Assembly: GCA_033085395.1 (NCBI GenBank) | Contig: JANQBS010000278.1 | Location: forward strand, 1 to 47,868 | Length of the DNA: 47,868 bases | Source: Xanthoparmelia taractica | Taxonomy: Eukaryota; Ascomycota; Lecanoromycetes; Lecanorales; Parmeliaceae | Reading direction: 5' to 3' | Shown: positions 19,514 through 31,340 of the stretch, in pieces | Layout: every line of letters begins with the position of its first letter | How positions within the stretch are numbered: the first letter of the stretch is position 1 | The notes under the pieces: model-generated | Databases searched by the model: none | What the model was told of the DNA's origin: nothing | Seen by the model: the letters and a program-made list of their open reading frames with translations, nothing else | Position numbers and translations under genes: made by a program

Positions 19514-22500
19514 CTACACGCTAGTGTCGGGTGCAGGGCCGGCGGAGTCTGGAGATGTTGCGTTTGTTGAAGGGTGGAGTGTGTCGCTCGACCAAGCTCC
19601 AGATGCCTCGCCAGACAGATTTTCGGACTGCGCTGCCTTTTTGCGCCGCTGATACCATTGAGGCCGGTGACCTTGTGCTGAAGGTGCCTGGTTGGCCGCG
19701 CCTGCACCCACTACAGAGAGGCGGCGAGGCTGATTTTGCAATGGCTCGTCGCTGGGCCCGTCACTTTGGCTGTTCTTTATTGCCCGTCCGCCAGGCTCGC
19801 TCTTGTTGTTGCCGCGGCGTGGATTGAAGTGACCGCGCTTCTTGGTCTCTGCTCGGCTTTGGCCCGAGTTCTTCGAATCAGATGTAGTCGGCCTAGAATC
19901 AGAGAGGGTAGCCCCAGATGTGGGTACTGACCCAGCAGCAGACCCCTTGTTTTTCTGGTTGCGCCTGTTCCTATTCCCGCTCTTTCTTGAATTTCTGCTT
20001 TCGAAGCTATTCTGGCGGGTTTCATTCCCGTCGTCGTGAGAGACCTATGAATTGATTCAGAGTCAGCATTACCTCTGTAGATGCCAAGACCCGGATTATG
20101 CGGCAGGCTTATAGGGTAGAAATATAAGTCATGCCTCTGAGTGCTAGTATTGCTCGGGAGATCGCTAAGGATTACGCACTTGGCCTTTGCTTGCAGATGT
20201 GCCACGCTGAGAACGAGGTACAAAATCAGGGGCAGTAGCCCGGAGACTCTTGGTTCCAGAAGCCGAGCTGTCCGACGATCGTCGATTCTCCTCGCCAGAT
20301 GAAGTCTGCACAGCATCGCCGAGCTTTGCATGAGCGGGATCGGCGGGTTCCAAATCGGTGGGTAAAGGGTTGATTTCCATTTGTTCTAGCCAGAGCTTGG
20401 CAAACTCCCCTTTTCGAGTGAGAAGATCGCGGGGTGATCCCTGCTCGGCGATCATACCATCTTTGATAACCAGAATGATATCGGAATTTTTGACCGTGGA
20501 CAGTCGGTGGGCGACCGTGAATGTGGTACGACCCTTTGTCAATAGCTGCAAGGCCTGTGTAATGCGTCTCTCGGTCTCGGTATCGACAGAACTGGTAGCT
20601 TCGTCCAGGAGAATGATCCGAGGATTTTTGAGGATGATTCTGGCGATTGCTACCCTTTGCAGCTCACCACCGGAGAGTACAACACCGCCTTCGCCGACCC
20701 TTGTACTATAGCCTTTGGGAAAAGTCAAAATCTTCTCATGTATGGAGGCTGCTCTGCAAGCCTCCATGACCTCTTCATCTGTCGCATCTAGCCGCGCGTA
20801 TCGAACATTGTCCATGATGCTCTCGTTGAATAAGGAAGGATCTTGAGGGACAACACCAATGTTTTCACGCAGGCTCGACAGTGTGACATCTCGTACATTT
20901 TGGTCATCAATCATGATGCTCCCTTTCTGAGCATCGTAGAAGCGGAAGAGAAGTCTCAAGATTGTGGACTTGCCGCCCCCTGTTTCTCCAACTAAAGCTA
21001 CTCTTTGGCCTGGTTGAGCGCTAAAGTTGAAATCCTTTATGACTTCCTTATCGCCATCGTAAGAGAAACCTACACCGCGAAATTGGACGGCCCCATGTTT
21101 GAAGTTGAAAGGCCTTTTCCCGTCTTCTATAGTGGGTTCCTTCTGGAACAAATCAAGCAGTGCCTCGGCATCTATGAGATTCTCGATCAAACGGCGCGGA
21201 ACGCTGGCGAAACTGACGAGTTTCCCTGTATATTATTAGACAGCGCGACACGTCTACTGCAAGGAAGGCGAATGTTTTACCAGTGAAGTTGCCCCAATAG
21301 GATACAAGCATGACGAAATTGCCTATCGGAGCGCCTTTTGAAATTTGATAGATGGCTAGGATGCAAGCGCAAATTTTTCCGAGCTCAATTACGGTGTACT
21401 CGATAGCTCCAGACATGTAGTAGAAAGAGTGTAACTTTATCAACGCTTTCAAATTGAAGCCTATGTTGACGGCCATCAGTAATGAGCTCGCCCAATTAGA
21501 GAGCAGCCACGGCAGCTACTTACCAACGACTTCGGAATAGCGGTTCTGTTCGTATTCGCGACGGTTGAAGTATATGACCGAGCTCCATCTACGCAGATGG
21601 CGGGATCAGTATGTCTTCTTGGGGCAAAGGTCTAAGGTTTCAGATAGACTTTGCTGTGGAGAGAGCCTCCTCTGGCTAAAATCTTAGGATTGTGCGGTGC
21701 GGTGTAGGAGAAAATCATTATGAATTTGACGTACCCTCCAACAGTATCGTACATGACCTGGTATTCTTTCCGTGTTAGGCCTGACAACCTTCGCATAGGC
21801 TCTCTCTGCTGGCCGACGAAGTAGGCTGAAGTCCAGAGAAAAATCATCGTAGTTGCGCCCGCTATCAGAGCTAGGTAAGGGCCAAATATCCAGCATAAGT
21901 AGACGAAAGCTACAGTCAAGTCGACCAGCATCGGCACGACTTTGAACAATAGTACTTCAATAATCGATGTCAATGAGCGTCCTTGTCCGATGGATGTGTA
22001 TAGCTCCCCGGACCGCTTCTCGGTGTGAAAATCTCGTGACAAGCCCATAATCTGATTGTATGCTGCCTTTTTAAGAGATCCATCAGCATACTGCTCGAAA
22101 GGCAGCCACAGCATGTATCTTATCTGGGAGACGACTGAAGAGCTTATCCAGCCATAGAAAACCCAAAGAATGACTTCGAATATAGGCATATGTGCTTGAG
22201 ACGTGCCAATACTGTCCACCACTATTCCCAGCTGGCGTGGCTCGAGAAGATTGAGTGCCTGAGTACAGAGGAGGCAAAGACACACTCCCAGCAGCCTTGC
22301 CTGGAGTATGCGGTTCTTCGAGGGCCATAGGTAAGGTATGAATACTGAGAAGGCTTTAAGGTATCTGTTTGAAGGTTAGTTCCATGCCAATTGTGTACTC
22401 GAGGAACATCTGTGATCAGGCTGCACTTTGAGCAGAAATGCTAGATCAGATCAGGCAGAGTTCTAGGAAGGGAACCATACGTGAACCAGTTTCCATTGGC

Positions 22501-23321
22501 TTGAAGCCTCTTATCAAGTAATTGCTTTCGGTCTTGTTCCTTTTTCCGCTCCCTAGCCTCATACTCAAGGTCTGCACTTTCGCCATTAGCTGTGATAGTG
22601 ATGGAACCGTAGCTTGATTTTCCAGTTGATGTATTGGTGTCATCCGATTCTCCTTTGCTATGCTTAAGCAGGGATATGGACTCTTCATCCGCACCAATCT
22701 TTTTCGAAGAGTTGGTGAACAAAACCGTGGAGAGTAAGACAAGCATAAGCATGCGGCAAGCTTGAAGTGTGACTTGGGTATAGCCAAATGCGCTTGGTGA
22801 AATACCATAAGTGAGGACAAAGGTGAAAAAGATTGCTTCGGCGACCAATCCAATCAACCACGAGCCGCAATACGGATACCATACAACAGGCTTCCTTGAT
22901 TTCACAAGGTTGACAGCAAGGTTTGTCCAGACGAGCAGTGAGAATAGCGCATACACCTGATCAGCTTGTGGTCAGCAGACGGGGTGCGGGAGCCTTGCAT
23001 TCCAGGGAGGCCAGGGGAAATACTCACGTTGCTATCTGTAGAGGAGTGGCGAGCGCCGTTGACAGCAGTATCGATTATGGGCATGCAGGACTCCACTAAG
23101 AACGATATCACTACCAAGCATACGAGTGGGACGAGGACCTTGCGAGGACCAGTGCCACATGCTTTCTGATTCTGTAGTGTGCATGTGCTGATGGTAGTTG
23201 TGGTCAGAAAATAGCCAAGAACCAAGGCAGGTGCGATGTAGTGGAGAGCTTGTACGAAGCGCTGTTGTCGTCTTGCTGTGACCATCTCCATAGGCATCAT
23301 GGGCGATTGGAGGGCTGCCAT
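19514..23321 (-). CDS. hmt1: HMT1-type ABC half-transporter (vacuolar heavy-metal tolerance, ABCB)
   Basis: A membrane ABC exporter of the HMT1/ABCB6-7 group; S. pombe Hmt1 moves phytochelatin or glutathione conjugates into the vacuole. Seven exons, complement(19514..20044, 20180..21225, 21281..21460, 21524..21588, 21735..22364, 22481..22956, 23028..23321), keep frame throughout and give 1073 aa. An N-terminal multi-span TMD0 (about 1-200, e.g. LHYIAPALVLGYFL) precedes the six-span core domain (PYLWPSKNRILQARLLGVCL; YDTVGG-WSSVIYFNRREYE across a splice). The nucleotide-binding domain has Walker A GETGGGKST (about 628-636), Q-loop VVPQD (Q676), signature LSGGE (about 732-736), Walker B IILLDE (about 752-757) and H-loop His about 788. 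The last exon encodes a 176-aa basic, low-complexity tail. The 3'-most intron has donor GTGCGT. Confidence 0.9.
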
Positions 23322-24509
23322 GCTAGGCCGCTGCTTGCCAATTGACTGCTCGAAGCAGGACTGTAGCAAATTCTAAGAGGATGTTGTTAATGTGACACAG
23401 GAATTATGAGGGGTTAGGATGAGAACATTGAGAGAAGAAGTTGGACAGTGAAAGCTGCCAGTCTCCGCGCTAATAGGGCGCTAGATGAGATATTGAGTTC
23501 TGATAGCTTTCCTGAACAGGCAGCAACGCCGTTCCATGAGTCAGGAAGGATGGCTAGTTCCTTCAAGCGCATTTGGGTAGAGTGAGAAAATTGAAAAGTT
23601 GGACAGATTGTCCAGCACATCTGCACCTTCTTCTTGTTTGTGTTGCAGGTTTGGGGGCTTTGGATGTCGTTACTGCTATTCACTTTGGCATGGTACCTGA
23701 TTGCCGGTAATCAACCTCAGCTCAACACTTCCGGCAGGATTCGGGCAGAACCGCACGGGAAGGATGGGCTTGAAAGAATCGAGCCCGATCAGTAAAACAG
23801 GTTTCAAGATCCATACTTGATCGATCCGCAAACGAGGGCAATGGAGAACGGCCATTGTGTGAATCTGGGCTAGAAGTTCATTGTCCAGTGCTGGCCACCG
23901 AAAGAGGGCAACGGCTCTCTGGCCCAGAAAGTATTTGCTGTTTCTTTAAACTTTCAATACAGCCTCAACGTCGTGTTGGGCATTGGGAGGAAGATCCAAA
24001 TTCGTGGCATATCCATTTGACATACTCACAAGGCTACGGGACTTTGAACGGCCAGCGTTCCTTGATGATTGACATGGTCATCCACTCTCTGCCTTACACG
24101 TTCGATGGAGCACCGTCTCCTCGGAGCCGGGACTCCAGTAGTCAGGTGACCTTCGATTGCTTGAAGAAATATCAAACAAGGTCTCCAGCAGTAATTGAAT
24201 CTAGCCTTTACATGCATCCGTAGACTCCCCGGCCGTAATCGCCCCGGACCGTGTCCCCCTGAAAGTAGGAGCCCAGTAGATGTTCATTGGATGAAAAGTG
24301 AAAACTCGAGCCGAGTTCATGCAGGTCGACAAAAAGACGTTGCCAACTTGGCAAAGATGGGGGGGCAACCATGGGGGGCAGAAAAGGGTGATCGCCGGCT
24401 TTTTGGCGCCGCGGCACCACAGTCGCTAACATCCGCCCTTGAAGGCATCCATTGGAGCTCGAGCATTCTTTAGCCTCGTCTACAGCACCACAGCAATCAC
24501 TCCAGAGTC
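23322..24509. other. Divergent intergenic region, no gene seen
   Basis: This 1.19-kb stretch separates the divergent starts of the ABC transporter and the UPF0132-type gene. Short open frames (23414-23683 minus, 23855-24223 plus) have no family character. Upstream of 23321 the ABC frame stays open for a few codons with no ATG before a TTAG acceptor-like site at about 23371, so a leader intron is possible. Confidence 0.5.
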
Positions 24510-25356
24510 ATGGACTTTGCTCCTTATCAAGACACAACTCCCGAGTCCACACGAGCCCTCTCCCCACCTCCAAATCGAACCTCCTCCCCTACCCGCAACG
24601 CTAGATCTCCGCCTCCGAATCGGTCAACCACAGATCCTTTTGGCGCATCCTCCCTACCAGCACCGAGCCATTTCAGCGATGAGCCCAGAGACAATGGAAT
24701 ATTTAGAGGAGGAGATATAGAAAGCGGCAGGCTGGATGTCAATCTGTTTGAGACGAGCCTACCACTACGGCTAGACTACGAGGCTATGCTGGCATATCTG
24801 CTGCTACCGCCTGCAGGAGGGGTATTTCTACTAGTGATGGAGCATAAAAGTGATTACGTCCGGTACGTGATGCTCGAAGAAATAGGCTTTTTCGATACTT
24901 GTCTGCTTGGAGCTTGAGTTAGCGCAGCTTGGTCTTTGCTCAGCCGGTTATGTAATCGGATTCCTCTATACATCCATTGCCATCACCCCTTACCTTCTAC
25001 ATGCATAGACTGATAAGACACTCATCAAGATTCCACGCCTGGCAATCAAGCCTACTATTCGCTTCGATTTTCGTGAGCTAATCCTTAAATCCAACCATTT
25101 GCGCAACACCAATCATTAATCTCGACATTAGATCCTACACCTCATCTTCTCGTGGTCAAGCATACTGTCATGGATGCTATTCGTCGTTGATATAGCCCTT
25201 ATCGCATTCCTTGCCATGCATGCCTACCGAGACGGTATCTTTCCTCCCCTTCAGTGATCCTATAGCGATACTGACACCCTCACAGCGGATGGGTTGGATC
25301 GTTTCGAGGTTCCGTTCTTTGGCGGGTTGGCGAGCTCTTTTGTCGACTCGGAATGA
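24510..25356 (+). CDS. UPF0132/DUF4870-type small membrane protein
   Basis: Four exons, join(24510..24862, 25030..25072, 25132..25234, 25286..25356), give 189 aa. The first 85 residues are Pro/Ser-rich (MDFAPYQDTTPESTRALSPP). The conserved core starts at LDYEAMLAYLLLPPAGGVFLL and continues after the 167-bp first intron as KSDYVR-FHAWQSSLLFASIF, then HLIFSWSSILSWMLFVVDIA and LIAFLAMHAYRDA, giving three to four membrane spans. The HAWQS motif is typical of the UPF0132/DUF4870 family, found in yeasts and bacteria; its function is unknown. The protein ends DRFEVPFFGGLASSFVDSE. Introns two and three are 59 and 51 bp. All joins preserve frame across a 43-nt exon, which supports the model. Confidence 0.82.
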
Positions 25357-27214
25357 GAGGTGCTGTACGATGTTGATCTATCTGGAGAACGGCGCAATGG
25401 CTTCGGAAGATACCCATGTAATAAAGCTCGGAGGTCACTGGATCTCGCTGTATGCGTACTATGAAAATAAATGGGCCTAAAGCTTCGAATTGACAGTCAA
25501 TCAACTCTATCCTCCGAAGCCTTTTACCAGTCCATGAGCTTTGAACTCGAAAATTTCCACTATCATCTCACTTCCATCTCCAGAGATAAGGATCAGGTGC
25601 AAGTGCCCCCAAGCCCGACGTCTCAAACACGCTGACCCCAAAATAAAGTCCTCCCTACGTAAACCGACAACCCTCACAAATCCCAAGCCTACCGCCCAAA
25701 CCCGTCACAAATACCTCACACCATACTTTGCAAAGCAACCTCTCCAGCCTCCTCATACCCCTTCCCCTCCCTACTCCCCCTCCATCCAGCTACAACAACT
25801 TCCCTCTACCCTCCACTTTCTTCATCCTTCCTTCCTTCCTTTATGTTCACGCAACTCATGACATGACTCACTACGGACAGCGTGAGTATCGCTGCATGCG
25901 CAACCGTGCGTGGGTATGGCCAGAGTATGCGTTCGTTCAATCTGTATTGAGCTTTTCACTTTCCGCAAACGGGATTGAATTGAAAGTACATGAAACAGAC
26001 TGTGTTTTCTTCAATTGGAAATGTCGTCTCGGTTTCCTTGGGCGTGTTTCATTAGCTGGATGAATTATTGAATTGTTGAATTGGGAGCGAGGCTGCGGAC
26101 GAGGGTATTGGTATCCTTGACTTGCCTGGCCTGCAGAGCCTGCGAGCGCGACAACATTTTCCAAGAGGTTGAAAGTGTTGGAAATGAGATGAGAGCAAGT
26201 CAGCAAGGCCAGCGTATATCGAACGGCCAGAAAATCTCGTGCTGTCGACGACTCAAAAAGCCAAATGGCCCCTTTCGGCAGCCGAACACTCATCCCTTTT
26301 GAAGATGGAGTTCAGAATGCAAAGTCGACCGTGTGTTTATGTGTCAATGCGGCAAAGTGGCGACTTTAGCTCTGGGGATGAGAATCGCTGATGCGGTTAT
26401 GTTGATGAGCGAATACTGGGACTTTTGGTCGTGGTGCAGTGGCTTTGGGGTTGGATGAGGTAGTTTCATCCTTTAAAACCCTTAAAAAGGATTCATCCAG
26501 CACCAGGAATCGCCGATACGACATCTTCGGTATGACGCGCGCTGGGTTGGGATTCTCGGTTCTGATTATCATCTTCCTTCTTTGGTGAGGCAGGTCGGAA
26601 GTGTAGTGCAGCAATCAACAGGACTTCGGACAGATAGACAGATAGGTAAGAAGATTCTCTGATCCCCTCATTTTTCCCGCAATTGACTTGGAAGGAGCTC
26701 TGCAAACCGAGAACATCATGGACGTGCCCCTGATAAGCTCTTCGTTCCCCAGCTTCCTTGGACAAAAGAAAGAAAGAAAGACAAATACACACAAGCTGCA
26801 GAAACCGTTGGGGTCTTCAAGGCTGTGGCTGGAGTAAGTGATTCTGAAATGCCCATCACAACTGATATCGGTTTGATGCGTCAAGGCGATGGGGTATCGA
26901 GCCCTTTTTGGTTGGCTGCATGCTTGCTTGCAATAGCTGCATCGTAAACGCAACAAAAGGGGGCTTTTCCCGTAGGGAAGCAGGGAATCCAGCGATGGAC
27001 CTTTTGATTGTGGCATTTTCGCAGGGAATATCTACCTAATCAAGTCAAGAACAACAACAAGAGGTATCTAAACACGGCGCCATCACTCAATATCACAATC
27101 ACCCAAATCCAAATAATGCCGATAGATCCATTGTACAGCCGCCCTCATCAATCATTCCGATGCTCAGACATCCGGATCAGACGCCATCATCGAACCAAAG
27201 CCGCTAGCTAGCCT
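25357..27214. other. Convergent intergenic region, no gene seen
   Basis: This 1.86-kb interval lies between two converging genes. Open frames at 25541-25861, 25728-26063 and 26615-27016 are Pro/Leu- or Cys-rich with no family match and no splice partners that I can find. The interval is not repeat-rich. It is long for a convergent gap in this window and could hide a non-coding transcript, but nothing in the sequence proves it. Confidence 0.5.
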
Positions 27215-29663
27215 TTACTCGTCCATGCCAGCAACACCAGCGAGAGCCTCGTCTTCTGCGCCTCCATCGTCAAGCTCGGCTTTGACTTCTTGATCGACGA
27301 ACGCTTCGTAGTTCTCGAGGTTCTGCTGGATATGGACCTTGAACTTGATGACATCGTTTAGAATCTTTTCGATCTCTGTGTGCAGTTCTTCGCGTAGGGT
27401 GTTGGCGCGAAGGGTCAGCTGTTCGAATCTAGGAGAGCAGTTAGCATGTTGTGACTTCCAGATACCATGGAGGAAAGAAAGTCGCGTACTCAATGTTAAT
27501 GTTCATCTCCCGCTGCTCCATTAGCTGGACGCTTTCATCGAGGCCGGCGCGCATTTTCGCAAGCTCCTTCTCCATTTTCTCGATCTGCGCATCGGATGCG
27601 ACCTTTTGAGTAGATGTGACCTATTGACTGATTAGGAAACCAGAAGGCTTTGTTAGGAGGAGCGATGGTTGTGCCTACTTCTTTGGTCTTCTCGAATTCC
27701 TCCTCGGCCGCTCTTACACGGTGCTCCAAAGCTTCTACTTCACTTCGCTTGTCGTCGATGGCTTCTTTAATGGAGTCCAGCAATTCATGATTCTTCATGT
27801 CCGCGTCAATTGCCAGCGTTCTCCGCTCATTGATTTCTTTTCTTAGCCCAATGAGCTGGCTCTTGATATTGCCACGCAGGTCAAGGTTGAGTACATGAGG
27901 AGGATGGTAGCCGGTCGAAGGGTCAGCGAGCAGACGATCATTACTGCTGCCACGTTGTGATGCGCCAAGCTGGGAGGACGAGAAGTCAGGCGTGGAGTCA
28001 ATGTTGAGGCGGAGCTCAAAGTCCTGGCCCTTGGCATTTGCGGCGGTGGCAGGTATCAAAGCGATCTGGTAACACAGAGAGTTGTATCTCTCAACAACGC
28101 GCTCAAGCTCTTCCAGACTACGGTTGGCGTCGATCTCCTTTTCGCCTGCTCGTCGCTTGACTTCCCCTAACCTGGCTGTCGTGGTCTCGAGGCCTTTCTG
28201 CAATCGTTCTCGCTCAGCGGTCATGCGGTCGATATCCTGTATAGTGATACCCTGCCTATCCACCGAGTCTTGCAGGTTGGTCTTCTCCTGCTCGGCTTCT
28301 CCAAGCTCGGTTTCTGTGCGTTCGATCTCCTCCTGCAAAAACTTGTTCCGCTGCTCATACTTTTCCACTTTAGCTTCGACATTAGTGTTGTACTCCTCAA
28401 ACTTCCGCTTGTCGTCCTCCAGAATCTTGAAATTTCTTTCCAGCTTCGCTAGATCTGGAGCGCCTGCTTCAGCTTCGGCGATCTGCTGCTTAAGGACCTC
28501 GTTTTCTGCTTCAAGAATTTTCATCTCTTCAGCGTACTTCTGGTTGCCTCGCTCAAACTCGGCAGCCATAGCTTCAACGTGGGGTATTAGCAGCCTATCT
28601 GCTTCCGCTTCTCCGTCTGCGTCTCCCTCCTCCACTTCCACTTGCAGCCAATCATGATATGCTCCGCTCAAGAATCGGAAGATGATTCTGTCTCCACTAA
28701 CGTCCACACCAGCTTCTGCACAGGCGTCATCGTATTCGCCAACTTCGTATTTGTCCATCATCTGAGCCAGCTGCATCATCCATTGTAGCATTCCAAGGAA
28801 TGAAGACCAATTCTGACCGCCGACCGCTGCCCATTGAGATTTTGAGACTTTGTTTTCAAACGGATACCGTAGCTGCTTCAGAATAGCAGGCCCTTCAAAG
28901 TCGATACTCTTCATAAAACGGTAGGCGGGATCTATCCGACGATACAGCCACTGAAACATGGCCTCGAAATCCTTTTGTGTAGGTGAGGTCATGCACTTTT
29001 GGTTTAGCGAGCGCTTCATCTCCAATTCGAAGTTGTTCCGAGTAAGGTAATCGAGTAGCTCTTGGCCCACTTTCGCTCTGTAATTTGGATCCCTCCATGG
29101 TCGCGGATCTCCTCGTGCGCTCGCTGAAGCTGGCGCTTGTGTGAAGAACGATTGGTGGCCCATCGGCCCGGTCGAAGAGGGTCGAGAGTAGATACTGCTT
29201 CTTCGTTGCAAATTTTGAGAAGCACTCAACGAGTGTTGGTTCGCTGGTGTCATTGCACCCGGCGCATAGCTCATTCTGCTTGCGGACATGCCACCAAAAA
29301 TGTTTGAAGAAGAGCTTCGCTGTACCGTAGACGGACGGTTCGTCTGCGCATCTGTGAGAGCATTGAAATTATTGCCCGATGAGGGACGGTGGAAGTTTGG
29401 CTGTTGAGGCCGATTGGGAGCGAGCGACATGCGAGAGGAGGAGACCGAGCGACCATGGTGGGATGTGTGAGGTACAATGTTTTCCTTGATGTTGGAGATG
29501 GAATTGGAGCGTTTCAAAGCGGAGGCAGGTTGAGGAATGGCTGAATTGTAATTGATACCACCCAATGTCTGCGAATGATTGTTAGTATAGTTTGAACGAT
29601 ACAGACGTGGAGATTCACCTCTCGAGGTCGGCGCACGCTGAAGAGTCCTGTATCTTGTGACAT
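27215..29663 (-). CDS. NDC80: Ndc80/Hec1 outer-kinetochore subunit
   Basis: The microtubule-binding subunit of the NDC80 complex, acting at kinetochores with Nuf2, Spc24 and Spc25. Four exons, complement(27215..27428, 27490..27620, 27679..29568, 29619..29663), give 759 aa. Introns of 61, 58 and 50 bp keep frame. A disordered, Ser/Asn-rich N-terminal tail (1-165) contains many basic S/T sites typical of Aurora-B regulated Ndc80 tails. The calponin-homology domain spans about 170-285 (DPRPWRDPNYRAKVGQELLD; TQKDFEAMFQWLYRRIDPAY; LRYPFENKVSKSQW; SFLGMLQWMMQLAQM). The rest is a long coiled coil from about 340 to the end, broken by a loop near 545-600, as in other Ndc80 proteins. The first exon encodes only 15 residues (MSQDTGLFSVRRPRE). 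Confidence 0.93.
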
Positions 29664-30085
29664 CTTCCGTGAACAGCGACAAGCGCACAGATTTGACTTA
29701 TATCTCGCGCAGCGCACAACCTGCGAAATCAAACTGGTTGTGAGTGGCTTTGCTCAATGACAAACAGCAACGGCGGTATAGTTTACGGCGATGTGATGGT
29801 TTGTTTACTTTTCGCAGTCTTAGCGCGCCAAGGCTTGCTGGCGCTGTCGCGCGCGGGCCGAGGTCAGATTTCCCCGACCACCTCCATTTTCTCCGTTTAC
29901 CGGAACGAAGCTTTTGGAACATCGAATCCTTTCCGCGGTTGTGTGTTTGTGCGGATTATAATAAGACAGCTAACATAACCCGACGGTGATGAAGTAATAT
30001 GTTGTCTTCGACAGCCTCTCAAAGAGAGACCTGACGGCTTGAATGACACTACCCTTGACGCAGCCCCAAGCGCAGCGCATCCGAA
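29664..30085. promoter_or_regulatory. Divergent promoter NDC80 / PEX14
   Basis: 422 bp separate the divergent ATGs. No MluI cell-cycle box or peroxisome-proliferation box was recognised. Small open frames on both strands here are not credible. Confidence 0.5.
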
Positions 30086-31340
30086 ATGGTGCGAGAAGAT
30101 CTAGTATCGTCTGCCGTAAGAGTTTATCCCGAGCAGACGTTGGAAATGAAGCTCATCAGTTCCTAGGTTTCCTGTAGGAATTCCAACGGATTGTCATGGT
30201 GCAATACGATCTGATGGTATTAGTTCTCCAAGACCCATCCGTCGCCGCTTCAGCTCTTGACAAAAGAGTGGCATTCCTACAATCAAAAAACCTCACCCAA
30301 GAAGAGATCGACGTAGCGTTAGCAAGAGCAGGAGATGGAGTACGAACAGAGAATGCAGTGGCACCACCTCCGCCGAGCCAATACCCTTATCAAGGGCAGC
30401 AGATGACGAGGCAGCCTGCGGGATATGGACATGGTTACGGACCTTATCAAGGAGGCCCATGGCCACAAGCGCCGCCAGAGTGAGCATAATAGATGTTTTA
30501 TTTTAGGACATGGGCTGATGAAGGACAGACCACCAAGGCGGGACTGGAGAGACTGGTTCATAATGGCGACGGTCACGAGCGGAGTTGGCTATGGCCTGTA
30601 TGCTGTTGCAAAGGTACTTGGTGGTTCTTTCCATATCCGATGCTGTACTGACAGCTACACAGCGCTACGTCTTTCCTCTAATTTCCCCTCCCACGCCACC
30701 TCAGCTCGAGGCTGACAAAACCTCCATTGACGAGTCCTTTAATCGCGCCTTTGCCCTCATTGACCAACTCACAACCGACACCGCCGCCATCAAGCAATCC
30801 GAATCCGAGAGAACAGAAAAGCTCGACACGACCTTGAAGGATGTTGGCAGTGTGATTGAAGATCTGAAAGCCGCAAATACTAGACGAGAAGCGGAGAGCA
30901 GGATAATAGCCAACCAAGTGACTGACCTGAAAGACATGGTACCGAAAGCGCTGGAAGGCTGGAAAGCGAGCGGAGACGCCAAATTGGAAGAGCTAGGCCA
31001 GGAGGTCCAGAGTCTAAAGAAACTACTAGAGAACAGAGTCGGCAGGCCTGGTGCAGCACCGACACCAACAAGCAGGGGACATCCGAACGGTAATGAGAAG
31101 TCGAAAGATAATCCGGCCAGCAGTGGAACGACGACTCCAAACGTCGAGTCGGCAAGCAATTTATCGGCTCCAGCGCCAGGAGTCACGGTGCCGAAGAGGG
31201 AGTCTAATCCACTGCGGGGGTTTGAGAGGAGTGAGCGCCGAGCGATACCAGCGTGGCAGATGGCCGCTACTACGGAGAAGACCGAGCCTGGAGCGTCAAG
31301 TCAGAATGCAGAAGGTAGTACGGCGGAAGCGGGAGCATAG
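30086..31340 (+). CDS. PEX14: Peroxin-14, peroxisomal docking protein
   Basis: Pex14 docks the import receptors Pex5/Pex7 at the peroxisomal membrane and in fungi also takes part in pexophagy. Five exons, join(30086..30115, 30167..30173, 30224..30479, 30529..30613, 30663..31340), give 351 aa. Exon 2 is only 7 nt (GTTTCCT) and is needed to produce MVREDLVSSA-VSF-LQDPSVAA, the conserved N-terminal Pex14 domain; that domain continues to KNLTQEEIDVALARAG (about 1-50). A Pro/Gln/Gly-rich linker leads to PRRDWRDW and the membrane span (about 107-126, FIMATVTSGVGYGLYAVAK). A PPTPPQLEADK segment and a coiled coil follow, then a disordered Ser/Pro tail. Introns are 49-51 bp. Only a CAG acceptor at 30528 restores the PPEPPRRDW frame. 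Confidence 0.9.
30167..30173 (+). other. PEX14: 7-nt microexon of PEX14
   Basis: GTTTCCT is flanked by acceptor CTAG and donor GTAGGA. It supplies Val, Ser and the first base of Phe and restores phase between exon 1 (ending at 30115, phase 0) and exon 3 (needing one leading base). No single intron from a GT donor after 30115 to an AG before 30224 gives the right frame and the conserved AVSFLQDP residues. Confidence 0.75.

Noticed and set aside
19777..20331. 184-codon frame at the 3' end of the ABC gene
   Set aside because: It reads through the last intron in a different frame; the spliced frame continues the ABC tail better.
28082..28657. 191-codon Ser-rich frame opposite NDC80
   Set aside because: Mirror of the coiled-coil coding sequence; serine-rich antisense frames are typical of such regions.
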